From NCBI GenBank assembly GCA_004026145.2, contig CP034975.1, positions 17,305,046-17,369,045 of the forward strand: a stretch of 64,000 nucleotides of DNA, read 5' to 3'. Of the stretch, positions 24,261-35,957 are shown in pieces. The notes under the pieces are model-generated. The model was given only the letters and a program-made list of their open reading frames with translations, was not told the origin of the DNA and ran no database searches. Position 1 is the stretch's first letter. Every line of letters begins with the position of its first letter. The DNA comes from Takifugu bimaculatus (lineage: Eukaryota > Chordata > Actinopteri > Tetraodontiformes > Tetraodontidae). Both the position numbers and the translations under genes were made by a program.

Positions 24261-26311
24261 CTATAACTTTAGCAGGATAAAGCTGAGGGCGGTCAGTGCG
24301 AGGGAGGCTGCTGTTGCACCATTTCCAGACTTTGTGACGCGTAGCTCATTTGCCTGGGTTCTTCGGAAGACATTTGTCATAAGAGGTGAATTTGTACTGG
24401 TGTTGAAGTACACGGTCGTGCTGAAGAGGTCAATCTAGAAGAAAAACCAAGACAATGAACCAGTTACAGTCCTGCTGTGTTCTCTGAAAATCTATTTAAA
24501 AAAAATAAATCAACACTCACCAAATCTTTGCTGACTTTAATCGAGTCCTTGAACACCGTCCAAACCACAGCCTCGTTGCAAGCGGGCGTGGTCAAGGAGC
24601 CAAGGTAGCGGTAATACTTTGTACGATCGACCCCTTCCAGGAGAGCGTCCAACGTAAGGCCAGGTGCCATGTTGACAGAGGTACCTGAGGAAGGAATATG
24701 TTCAGGCTTTTTCAACAAAACAGGCCAATTAAGTGTCCAAGGTTCAAATGTCTTACCAGCGTTTGTGATGTTTTTCAGGTAAGAGGTCAGTGTCTTCCAG
24801 CTCGCAGGGCTGCCTGTCTCAATATCGTCCATGGCCTTCAATTAAAGACAATTTTTGTCTAACCTTTTCTGCTGCTAAGTGAATCAAGACTTTCTACACG
24901 CCCACATCTTGCATTGAAACAGACTTCTTGCTCTTGTATCACTCCAGAGGCAATACAGAGTCTTTAAGCTCATGTGGTCTCTCAATCTAAGATATAACCA
25001 AGAATGGGGAAAGCTGGCTGAAGAAAGTCAACCTTGACCAGCTGTAAGCCAACGACTTTAAACAGCCGTGTTTCAACATGAGCACCGTTGATTACAGCCA
25101 GATTCGGATAAGCTCAAACATCCAGCCCTCTGCTTACTGTGTAACAGCCTTGTCTTGTCTCATCTTCTTGACTGCTTCATCCCTCTCCGGGTCACAGGCA
25201 GGGTCCACCTCTTGATGAGTTACCAGTCCATCACAGGGCCCTATATTAGCATTTACGGGTTCGGTACCTTGCTCAAGGGTACCTTGGCAGTGCTCTGAAG
25301 GTGTTCTGGCACCTCCCCCTACTACCAGAACACCTTCCATGTTTTGTCTGCCCTGGGGCTTGAACCGAGAGCGCTCTGCATCTCAGGTCAGTCCCAACAG
25401 GTTGAGCTGCCAGCACCCCTGTGTAACAGCCCTCATGTCCACATTGTGTAACAAAAAAGACTCACCTCGATGAAGAAACCGAGAGCAGCAAGTCCCTCAG
25501 AGTCCGCAACACCTAAGGTCGTGTTCCCATTATAAGAGGACTTCAGGTTCACGATGTGCAGCTTGACATGAAGCAGAGAAGAATACGTTTGAATGTGTCC
25601 TACTCTAACCTCTTGAGCTCTTAGCTGAAAGGTGAAACCACGTTACCTCCATAGGATAATGTTTGCCGTCCACAGTGTGCTCAGAGCCGGGCACAGAGGA
25701 TCCATTCCCCCAGTGCAGGTGGAACTGCAGACTGTCGTAGGTCTCAGACAAGTCTCCCCCCGACACCTTGACACCGCTGATAAAACTGACTTTCACTGGG
25801 ACAAAATGGAAAATGTAGATCATGGTTGGTTTGGGGAGCAAATCAGATTTGTGACGTGTTGAACTCTGCGTGGACACCCAGCGCCCTCACCGGTCTTGCC
25901 CGTGTTCTGAATGGACTTCAACGCGGTGGTGCTGCTGTAGTTGTAAAAGGTGAACTCTGTCAGTTTGTCGTTGGTCTCGGCGTTTGCTGAGACAATGTTG
26001 ATGGGAGACTGTCGGCTCCCATTGCAGTATTTGGGTACAATGGTGGGCCAGCGTGTGTCATCTATTAAATGGGTTAGATACTTTAAGTGGACACAGATAA
26101 AGAAAAACACAATTCATTTTCAGAGGGAAACTACTCACTGCAGTCTGCTAGATGATAACACCATTCTGAAAGCGCAAGATAATTCAGGTAATCACCTCAC
26201 TTAACAACTTGTGGACGTCAATCTACCCATGTACTCACCTACGTCTGTTGAGGCACAGTAGATCCTGGGTAGGAGGGCGCACGTGGCAATTGCAGCTAAA
26301 AACCACTTCAT
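24261..26311 (-). CDS. Carbonic anhydrase IV-like, gene B
   Basis: GPI-anchored alpha-carbonic anhydrase. Coding exons from the start: 26239-26311 (signal peptide MKWFLAAIATCALLPRIYC), 26139-26165 (EWCYHLADC), 25891-26061 (CNGSRQSPINIV), 25647-25795 (LQFHLHWGNGSS), 25466-25561 (LHIVNLKSSYNG), 24757-24835, 24521-24684 (SLTTPACNEAVVWTVF) and 24261-24434 (C-terminal GPI signal ending ALSFILLKL). Phases join to 310 codons without a stop. The three zinc His (FHLHW and LHIV), Thr199 and both disulfide Cys pairs are visible, so it should be active at the outer cell surface. The proton-shuttle position is Lys (NTGKT), as in CA III, which would limit turnover. Intron 5 (24,836-25,465) is about 630 bp and holds a dispersed repeat. 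This is the most intact B-type copy. Confidence 0.92.
25134..25440. repeat. Dispersed short repeat in intron 5 of CA gene B
   Basis: Has phrases common in teleost short dispersed repeats: CAGTCCATCACAGGGCC, then GGGGCTTGAACCGAGAGCG and GTTGAGCTGCCAGC. The last part resembles a decayed tRNA-like or SINE-type box, but no tRNA fold can be drawn. It is flanked by near-identical TGTGTAACAGCC at about 25,138 and 25,421, possibly a target-site duplication. The family is not assigned. Confidence 0.45.
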
Positions 26312-26410
26312 TTGAAATGCTGAGAAAAAGCAACAGAATGCAATTTTAAAAAAAAAAAAGAAATCCTCAAGAAGGGTCAGAGACAGTGTAGAGTCCTGTG
26401 GGGTATCTAC

Positions 26411-26455
26411 CTCCTCACTGCTCCAGAACTTCCTCCTCAACCTTTTTATTGGCTT
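26411..26455 (-). promoter_or_regulatory. Probable core promoter and 5' untranslated exon of CA gene B
   Basis: Minus strand CCAATAAAAAGG (plus about 26,441-26,452) combines a CCAAT-like and a TATA-like motif. A short GA-rich exon and a GTAGAT donor at 26,411 follow. The coding exon of gene B starts just after an acceptor (TTTCTCAG, plus about 26,320), so an upstream exon is expected. The same sequence is in unit 2 near 44,440-44,485. Confidence 0.4.
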
Positions 26456-26837
26456 AGGCCTTAGGCCATGGTCATGCAAGTGTGACAGCACTGTCACAAC
26501 AGTGCAACACTCTCCACCCACCAGCTGTATCAGATGAGATTTTTATGATTGTTTGTTCATGTTCATGTCACATTGTAAAATGTAAATGATTCTAGCAGCT
26601 GATGCTTCACCGCCACTTACGACCAATTGTTCTGAGCCTACAGTCTGCAGGTGGACCACAGGAGGCTGAAGATAGAAAAGATGTGCATGAATGTGACTCA
26701 GATTGAGAGGTTGATGATGAGAAAGTAATGCAGTGCAGCTGGTAACCCAACCCTTTGGCTTGAAACACTAAACACAGATGAATATCTGTCCCTTTCTCCT
26801 GTCTATATATGTTTAAAGGTGTGTATAAAGTCGATTG

Positions 26838-27030
26838 CAGTGGTTCCCAACCTGGGGTCAGAGCCCCCCTCTGGGGGTGCACAAGAGCTTGATCTCTTGT
26901 GGGGTTATCAAAATTTTCATTTGTCCATAGCAAACTTTAAAAATTCCAAAAAGTAGACCTCCTCTGGCTGTTCAAGGAAGAAAGCTGAGTTCAGGTTTGA
27001 AGTTGAAATGATCTTCAAAATGAGGGGGGC
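26838..27030 (+). mobile_element. hAT-type terminal sequence, partial
   Basis: CAGTGGTTCCCAACCTGGGG at 26,838 matches the general form of hAT/Charlie terminal inverted repeats. The opposite terminal repeat was not found, so the right border is a guess. It is present in both duplication units (44,918 in unit 2) and so predates the duplication. Confidence 0.4.
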
Positions 27031-27741
27031 AGGACCAGAAATAAGAGATGGGTGGCATTATTACTGGAGGCTGGCGCTAGCTTGTCAAATATCAGGTTAG
27101 ACCAGGTAATAAACTGTAAATTATTAATGCTTTTATATCTATCTGCTGATCAAAGAAGACCCCACAGAACTTCCCGACAGTCATAGTTTCCTGTTTGAAC
27201 AGAAGTTGACCTTTAAAACCCTCAAGAACCGGCGTTAAAATAGTATTGACTTTTTTTGGCTTTTGAAGTTTTTCAATTGGTGTAATTAAATATACCGCAC
27301 CATGAGCAATGTAGGCAACTCCTGGGGGGGGGTTCTTCTTCAGCAATAGGGCGTGTTTAATAATAAGACTTGTTGACTTATTTTAATTCTGAACTCTGAA
27401 CTAAGTATGTTGTTGGGGGTATATATCTGTCTGACCTTGCATAAAAATGGCACCAAAAAGAGACCTGAATGAGACACAACTTCCAAAGTAGAGTAGTCTT
27501 TCTAAATTGTCTTTTATTTTTTGTAGGTATTTCTAAAACAAATATTGAAATGATCATCACAACAGAACAAATAATTAGTGCAACATGACCCCAGACAGCG
27601 TAGATGCACGGCCTGTTTGGAGCCGTCTCATTGAAACTCTGATCAGCTAGATTTTAAAGATTGCATTTTTCTAGGAATACATCCATAATCACTCGTTTTT
27701 TAGCGAATGTGCAAACTTACAAGTCTTAACAAGTATTGATC

Positions 27742-30700
27742 TCACGGATTGTATAAAAGGGCAACAAGGCATGGCGACAGCAGGAGGACTATAATGGAAG
27801 CTTTGGCACCAGGCGCTGAACTGGAGCTGTAGATTTTCCTGCTGTGAAGTGGCTGCGTGGGCCGAAACACCTTCTGATACCCTGCCTGAGCTGGGAACAT
27901 CATCATCTGATGGAGGAAAGGACAAGTTACAGAGGAATCTGATCAAGTCCAAATGTAGCATCAGCTCGACTGCTTTTTTGTGCTATACCCTGCAGGCGGG
28001 AGGTGTTCTTCTCACGTTACAGTCAGTGACTCCGAAGCATTTAATTGGGAACAGTTGGAATGCAACGCTCGTAAAAATGTAGACTCAAGACTTACTAGCA
28101 CTACTTTAAAAAAAAAAAACTGGAGCCTACATAGTTTGATGCACATTGTTTCTGCAGGTGGAATAATTCTTGCAGTATTATATCCTGATTAGAAGCAACA
28201 GAAACTACATTTGGAACACCTAATACAGTGATCCATTATCAGGATCATGGTCATAAATTGTCTTTTGATCTGTTTTGTTTCCTTTTTTAATTTAAATTGT
28301 GCTGCACAGCAACACTTTTACATAATGCAATACTGACGTCAGCGTGTCAGACAACCTGTCAAATAAATCTTCAGTGTACAGATGAGGAGATTAGCATGTA
28401 CCAGATTTTTGTCCACCTTGACAGACTCTTTGAATACCGTCCAAACCACCGCTTCATTGCACTGGGGCGTTGTCAGCGACCCATTATAGCGATAGAACGC
28501 GTTTCGATTCACGCTGCCTAGCAGATCATCGATGGAGATCTCCTCGGTGACCTCAGCCTTTGAGCCTGCATGGAAGCAAAGTGCTGTAGTCATGTGAAAC
28601 TCCATTTACAGAGCTGCTGCAACAAAGAAAGAAGGGCCTCACTGATGTTTGTAATGGACGAGAGGTAGTGTGTCAGTTTCTTCCAAGTGTCCATTTCAGA
28701 TGAGCTACTTCCTGTGGTGCCTGTCTGTGCAAAAACAAACAACAACCTTGGCGATTCCCTAACTAGACATGTCCGTTTACTAATGATGCCAAAAACGATC
28801 CTGTGTTAACCAGTAATATCAGCCGCTACCAGTCCCTCTGATATTTATTGTTATTGTGAAATCCAAATGGACGCACAGGAATGTGTATGGAGGTGGAGCC
28901 CACTTTAATGTTCATATGTTATCATGGTTTCATTGAAACTGGTCTAACATTTGCTAATGGTGTGGGTGACTCAGCCATAAAAATAAAAATAAATCAGAAC
29001 TAAACTGCATTTCTTGTATTGATGTGCATATTTTTTTTAAATTAACTGTTGTGTCACAGTTTGCAGGCGGTGGCCAATCAAGACCTTATACTAGTTCCAC
29101 AGTTACCTCGTGATGTTCTGATCCTCCACTACTTTTTGTCTCATCTGTAGGCTGTAAAAGAGGGAGAGGCCTTTAAGTGATGCACACATGAAGCGTGCTA
29201 GATAATCTTAAACTCAGATGTATTTGATGGCTCTACAGTTTGGAGGTTGTATCTGAATCTGCGTGAGGGGAACGTGCTTAAGTGAACTCCAATCAGGACA
29301 AACAGTCTCCACAGTTCAGACTGTCTATCAGACAAGCAGAAGAATGTTATTGTTCTCTTCCTTCCAGGTCTGTTTACACATGAGTTCCTTCTGACAGAGA
29401 CACTCTTATCTGTGATGAAATGTGGCCAGGCTTCATTAACCTGATACTCAACCAGGAGGTTGCCCTGAGAAACTGCGCACGTGTTCAGTACACTGTCATG
29501 TGCATCTTGTTGTTTACAGTAAACCAAATGTAACCCAAGAGGAGACGAATTACTGTACTCCCATAATTATGATTAAACCAAATAAATAGCTGCCATGACT
29601 ATTATTAAGCCAATTCCTTGTCTTTATTTTAAAACAGAAACAGATTTTATAAAAAGTAGGAGAGTTTGGGCCCTCAGCTTTGTTGGAAAAAGCAATGTTT
29701 TATTAACATAGTTCAGCGTATTTCTACCTATTGTTTCACAAAAATGCTGCCTTTATTGGCACAATTGTTCTGGTTTTGAATTTCATAATTGAAACTGATC
29801 CCCACATTCTTATGACTGTTACCTCAATGAAGAATCCCAGCACCGCCAGGACGTCATGAGTCTTCACTGCCTCGTCCAGGGTCAGATCCTTCCGCTTGCT
29901 GACTATGTGCATCTGTGTGAGGATGCAGTTTAAATTGTCACACGTGTACGACGTTACCAGGAAACAACAATATAACCGTTGACGTGTCAATCACCTCCAT
30001 GGGATATCTGTGTGAATCCACTGTGTGCTCTGAGCCATCGGAGTCACCGGAACCCCAGTGGAAATGAAACTGTAAGGTGGAGTAGACGTGTTTCAGACCT
30101 CCACCTGAGATCTCCACAGCTACGTCCTGCTTCAGAGTACATTTCACTGGACATCATGAGGGAGAGACGGCAAACTGTAAAAGCCTCTGCTTGTTTAAAA
30201 TGGATTTTCATTGCTCTTAATTATATTGCAATGAAAATAAACATAAAATCGAATGAAATGTTCAGAAAATCTTGATGGTGTTTACCCAACAATGTAGCCA
30301 AGAAATAATCATTTGTTCATTTATACCACAAAAAAGGAAATTCACAGTGTAGTCTGGAGTAGTTTACATGTGAGTTATTTTAGAAAGCACGTTGAAAACC
30401 AGTCCGTGGATGACAAATAAATGTCGCACCAGCATGGCCAGTGTTAATGATGTATTCGATGGCGTGTTTGTCATCAAACTTTGTGAAGGTGAAGGACTTG
30501 AGACGCTCGTCCACCACCACGCTTTTTTTCAGTGAGATGGGGTAAATGAGAAGAACCGGGGTTTTATGGTATCTCTTTTAAAATAAACACTTGTAAAACA
30601 AGCATCCGACTCCTCTGCTTTCACCGTACGTACCACAGTGACCGTGGTAGCACCACTCAGGGCCTAGAAAACAAAGCACATTTACAGTGCAGCCTCAGTT

Positions 30701-30820
30701 GTGCTTCACCAACGTGATCTGATGATACTGTGAGATTGTCTTACTCACTGGGGGGTAAAGAAGTTGCAGGAGAAGCAAAGACTTGACGGTTATTAAGGTT
30801 TTGCGTGGGCCGATAAACAT
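27742..30820 (-). pseudogene. Carbonic anhydrase IV-like, gene C, with deletion in exon 3
   Basis: Same gene as C' in unit 2. Exons: 30745-30820 (signal peptide), 30634-30663 (EWCYHGHC), remnant of exon 3 at 30430-30530, 29995-30146 (QFHFHWGSGDSDGSEH), 29823-29912, 29107-29151 (a 15-codon Ser/Glu-rich exon), 28643-28724, 28402-28565 (SLTTPQCNEAVVWTVF) and 27742-27906 (VFRPTQPLHSRK and hydrophobic GPI tail). Compared with C', about 57 bp of exon 3 and another 13 bp that include its splice acceptor are gone, removing the QSPVDIE segment. Skipping exon 3 (177 nt in C') would keep frame but delete a large part of the fold. Zinc and Thr199 residues remain in other exons. Likely non-functional as an enzyme. 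Confidence 0.82.
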
Positions 30821-31726
30821 TGCTGAGCTTTGTCTTTGTGGGAAACTGCTGGATCTGAAAAAGAAGGAGACACAACAGGATCCAGCAAGGTCCTTTGTGA
30901 CGCACCACCAAAATTAAATCATCTTCTTCAGCTCAGAGGAGCCAGAGCTGTTGAGAATGTGACCGAAGACGCCACAAACTTTTTTCTTTTGGCTGAAGCA
31001 CAGGAGGAGTGTGAAGTGACAGTGAGTAGAAGGGCTTAAGAGTAAACTTTTCTCCCCAGTAGAAGAGGAACCCAGGCCGCATCAGCAGGCATCTTATTGA
31101 GGTATGCTACTTGCTCCAGGCTGAATTCTAGCTGTGACCCAATGACAAATATGCAGAAACTTGGGGTCAAATCAATGTCAAATACCATGTGTCGGCTCTC
31201 TTCCTGCAGTCCCACAGACATGATCAGAATAGAGGAGGGGGGGGATCTAAAAGATGGCTGGGTTTGTGATGTCAGTCTGGGCTGAATATATAAAATTAAA
31301 AAACAGATCTGAAATTTTCTCAAAGATCTCTGCCGAGAAGTCTGAAAAGGCTGTTTCATAAGCAGCCCGAACAATCCGCCAATCAGCGTTAAAACGCACA
31401 TCTGAAGGCAAAAGTAAATGGTTTGATCTCTTACAGCACCAGTTAATTGCAGCCTCACCTTTTCTGGATTTTCCTGCTTCTAATTATGCCTCAAGGCCAT
31501 GATGTCTGACATTTCTGAACTCCCGACACAGGCTTTTAAAAAAGGCTGAATTAAATGAATGATTATAAAACAACAGGATTACCAATTGTTAGGTTCAAAC
31601 TGTTCATATAAAAATGCTGTAACTACTTATTATCACTCCTGTGCAGAACCCTGTGACCTACTGTTCTATCACCTCAGGATAGCAGGGGACAACCTGAACA
31701 TCCTGTGACACTCCATCCCCCATTTT

Positions 31727-31735
31727 AATGGCCAT
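31727..31735. other. Duplication junction with 9-bp filler
   Basis: AATGGCCAT sits between the end of unit 1 and the start of unit 2. It resembles the AATGGCAT that begins unit 2, as expected for templated filler at an end-joining or replication-based junction. Confidence 0.7.
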
Positions 31736-32439
31736 CTAATGGCATGACTCACCGGCCTCCCATGGGGATGAGCAGAAATTAAAGACAGGCGGGGAGTAGG
31801 AAGAGGAGGAAGAGAGAAAGACAACACCAGAAACATGATGTGAGTGATTCGAGTCCCGTCGAAAGGCTTTCAACGAGAAAACGCACGAAGCATGCTGAGA
31901 AAATAGGTCCGTGTTATTATAGTCACCACGACAACTGCAAATATGAGGAAGTTCGGTAAAGATCAAAGCTGAAAATCCTCTACACTGTTCATGATATAAC
32001 AGTTTATCTATATTATGGAACATTTCAGCTGCTAATTCAGGTTTTTAAGCTTTAGTGACTAAGATAAATCTGTTCAAAACTTAACAGTTGCTCAACTTCT
32101 TCTGGAGCAGTGTTGAAATCATTCTGCCTCTTGTGACCAATGTGGGGAAACGAAAACCGCATTCAAGTGCCCCGCTGTGAGGAGAAGAGTCCGAGAGAAG
32201 AGCAAGCGAGAGCGACAGAGAGAGAGAGAGAATTGACTAGTTGATCGGCCCTGCCTCGTCCCCAGAGAGACTTAAGCTTCAGAGCAGAAACACTGGTGAG
32301 CTTTGTTTCAATCTCTCCTTCCGAGCAGGTTTGAAAGATGAAGGATGTGGATGTCAGGAATGCGCCCGTTTCCTGCCCAACACAAACGCTGCCAGAGTAA
32401 CAGCTTTTGATATTTGCTTTAGATTCCACGGTGACTGGC

Positions 32440-35400
32440 ATGGAGGTGCGTCTTCTGGTTTGGTTGGCTTTGACCTTAATGGGGAGCAGCATCACGTCCG
32501 CACAGTCTGACCAGTACAGCAAAGCAATGGTGAGTTTTTAACTCTTCAATCTGTCCTAGCATCCTTTCATTATTATACAGATACAGATTCGGAATGCCTG
32601 ACTCAATTGCATCACAAGCTTTTCTCTGAAATAAGGTGTATCATTTCATATAGATATCTATTTACTGTATATATATGTATGTATATATTTTTGGGGGGTC
32701 ATTTAGAACTTGTTTGCACGAGGGAATGCGCTAATATGTAGAATTCACATTGATACACAAAGATTTTTTATTTATTTTTCAAAGTGATTTCTTTCGAGAA
32801 TTGATTAAGAATTTTTGAGACGACTCTGACACATCGAGCAGATATTTCGAGCTTCGATTAACAACGTGGGACTTCCGGAGGACATCCATTTTTACACTCG
32901 GGGAGATTGTGTCATTGCGTGTTCCTGCAGCTGTGTGTCATGTGTGTCAGAAAAGACTTAAATCTGATTCTGCTTTTGGCAGTTCAGAATCAGCCATCAG
33001 GGTGTTGATGCTCCGAAGGTGTTTGACAACGACAGGTAGATTTGTGCAAAGGAAAAGGAAGCAGGTGCCATTCGTTTTCTTTGCAGCTCCATGTAGAAAC
33101 CACAGGAAAGTGGCTGTTGGCAACTGAGCCGACACCTTTTCCTTTACTGCATCATAACGGAAGAAAGGGCAGGTTTCAAAAGCACTTTGAAGCCGCAGCT
33201 ATTCCTGCCATGTCTGCAGGTGTAACACATCAGCTCCGTGCACCTGCTGCCATTCTTTCATCCCCCTGAGCTGAGCTTGTCTTTACCCACTTTTAGACGA
33301 CTCCCAAGGAAAGGCTCCTTTAAAAGTAACGGACCGCCCCAGATGATGCCTCTGTTGTACTCTGTGTGTGTGTCCAGGATTGGTTGGGCCGATATGGCTA
33401 CCTCCCTCCTCCTGACCCCCGTACGGGTAACCTGCACACCAAAGAAGGGATCGAGCAGGCGATCAGAGTCATGCAGAGGTTCGGAGGGCTCCAGGAAACA
33501 GGGGTGCTCGGTACTGTCCTCCTCACACACACACTGCAGGAGAATCCCGTGGTGCCTCGCCTTTTGTCATTTGAGCTTCCTCTCTTCCAGACAGCGAGAC
33601 CATCAGACTCATGTCAGCACGCCGATGCTCTTTGCCTGATATTATTGGCAGTGAGGGACAGGCTGAGGAGGAAGAGGAGGAGGAGGAGGAAGCGATATGC
33701 CCTTTCAGGCCTAAAGTGGCATAAGACAGATCTCACTTGGAGGTGTGTTTCCTGTCATGCTCTTGTGGTTTTAGCTCAGACACATGAATGATAGATCCTT
33801 ATATGTCACATGTTTGGTTTTCATCTTCTCAAGAGTGTCTCAATCTAAAATGTAACTTCCACTTTTCACAAAAGTGTCCACAGTTATCCATCGCCATCGC
33901 AGTCACCCAACCTGCCCGACATTTTGGTGGATAACATCCTGAGGTCTGCCTTCAAAGCTTGGAGCAACGTCGCCCCCCTGAACTTCCGTCACGTGGCGAC
34001 AGACAGCGGCGGGACGGCGGCTGGAGGGGACATCAGGGTGTCTTTTAACCGCCTGTTCCACGATGACGGGTACCCTTTTGACGGGCAGGGCGGCACCCTG
34101 GCCCACGCCTTCTTCCCCGGCAGTGCGGAGGTGGCTGGAGACACACACTTTGATGATCAAGAGGTCTGGAGCTATGGAGGTGTGTATAAGTTGTGAAATG
34201 GTAACAGATGGAGAGCGTCTAAGTCCATCTGTCTTCTGTTTTTACACAAGTTCCCTGGTGTGACCCGGTAGTGTTCTTCTCTCTGGTGTTATTAGGTGAC
34301 AGCAGCAGCACAGACCTGTTCGCAGTTGCTGTGCACGAGTTTGGCCACGCATTAGGACTGTCCCATTCCTCCTCTGATCCATCCATCATGAAGCCGTACT
34401 ACCAGGGTGGTGTGGGGGACATTGTCAACTTCCAGCTCGCGGTGGACGACAAACTGGCCATCCAGCAGCTTTATGGTGAGTAATGAGCTGTACACTGGTA
34501 CACTGCACCATCAGATGGGGGTGACCCCCACCTACCACGCCTGCCCAGCCCACCTCCTCCGAGGCCGACACAGCTGTGAGTAGACCAAGGAAAGAAACAC
34601 CACTGCGGACATCAAGATCCATAACCATGTTTTAGCACTCTCTAGCGGTTGTCTGACCGAACTGCAACCTTTGAAACCATCAACAATCCCCTCTGTCCCA
34701 GGTCGGACCCCTCATTTAACGAGCGCTGTCAGGGAGGCTTTGACGCTGTAGCAAACATCAGGGGAGAGGTCTTCTTCTTTAAAGGTAAGAGGAAACTACC
34801 ACTGACTGAGGAGAGCTCTCACAGCTCGGAAAAGGCACTTTATGACTGTCATTGCATATGTACACCGACAACATAGTGGTGCCCGTTTCTTTGATAAAGG
34901 TGCTCAGTTTTGGAGAACCAAGAGAGACGGTTCATTGGTGTCCAATAGGCCAGCTCAGATCCAAAACTTCTGGATGGGCCTTCCACCTCAAACAAATAAA
35001 ATTGATGCAGTTTATGAGAGGAAAAGTGACAGCCACATCATCTTTTTTATTGGTAAGTGACAAAATTCCAAAGTCATGTTAGCATGAACAGGCATGAACT
35101 TAAAAAGCTCAAAAGTAAAAATTTTAAATAAGAAATCTATCCCAGGTGCAGGTAACCTGGCAAAAAAAAAGAGATGTCCTGAAGAGCTTTGGAGTTATAA
35201 CAGTGCATAAACATAAAACTTAATGCAATTTCTTTTCAAATGAAAACACAACTGTTCAATGAGCGGTATGACAGCACACAGATACAGATACAATCCAAAA
35301 ATATCATCACTCCTTCTTCTCCCAAGAGTCTCAGTATTGGGTCTTCAAAGACACTGAAGCCATGTCCGGTTACCCCCGGCCCCTCTCTGACTGGGGCATG

Positions 35401-35957
35401 ATGAGGAGAAATGGGCAGCCGGTGGACAAGGTGGAAGCTGCCTTTATCTGGGCCCACAATGGCAAAACCTACCTGTTCAGCGGTGGCGAGTTCTGGAGGT
35501 TTGATGAGAGTCAAAAGAGGCAAGGGGTGCACATTCAGCCGGAATCAGGTTACCCTCGGGATAACAGCCTGTGGGCCGGACTGCCGTCCCACATGGATGA
35601 CATCATCAGCTGGGGCGAAGGTAACTTTCAGAAGCACAAGTGTGTCGTGATTTTTCTGACATTAGTGCAGGATCCTGCCTCGTATCAGACCTCAACTAAC
35701 TGTAGCTGTGATTTTTAGGAGATGCCTACTTCTTCAAGGACAACTTTTACTGGGTGCTGAAAAATGGAGGACTGAACCAAGAGGTTGTGACTCCTCAATC
35801 CACCGCTGTGGACTGGTTAAGATGTCCCGCTCCGCCTGCAGAGCCAACTCCAGTAGATCCTCGTTTCCCAAAGCAGTGTAACTGCGAATTAAACAGGGCG
35901 TCTTCATTCATAAATCTGAGCTGGCTCCTCCTGGCCTTGGTTGTATTGATAATATAA
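32440..35957 (+). pseudogene. mmp25: mmp25-like metalloproteinase, copy 2, lacking the hinge-exon acceptor
   Basis: Exons: 32440-32529, 33378-33510, 33591-33742, 33875-34179, 34296-34475, hinge remnant 34500-34575, 34702-34784, 34900-35052, 35327-35620, 35719-35957. Domain order is as in copy 1: signal, cysteine switch, poly-basic furin site, HEFGHALGLSH catalytic centre, hemopexin, GPI tail. Exons 4 and 9 are in frame here, where copy 1 is broken. Exon 3 has one extra G near 33656, before the furin site. Between exon 5 and the hinge exon a deletion removed nearly the whole intron, the acceptor and the first bases of the hinge exon. Only about 24 bases lie between the exon 5 donor and the hinge remnant. 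Read-through gives LYGE and a stop, so a product would end after the catalytic domain. Skipping the hinge exon would shift the frame of the hemopexin part. Confidence 0.8.

Larger units (their letters stand above)
12699..31726 (+). repeat. Tandem segmental duplication, unit 1 (mmp25 + CA A, B, C)
   Basis: About 19.0 kb that is repeated in direct orientation at 31,736-49,940 with very high identity. It carries mmp25 copy 1 on + and three carbonic anhydrase genes on -. The start (CTAATGGCATGACTC) and end (CCCCATTTT) were found by comparing both units with their flanks. Unit 1 holds segments missing from unit 2: about 12,909-13,302, and the intron segment of about 15.85-16.68 kb with a LINE fragment. 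Confidence 0.95.

Noticed and set aside
25300..25440. tRNA-like box in the CA B intron repeat
   Set aside because: Only a loose resemblance to a T-arm/B-box; no cloverleaf can be formed, so no tRNA gene is called.
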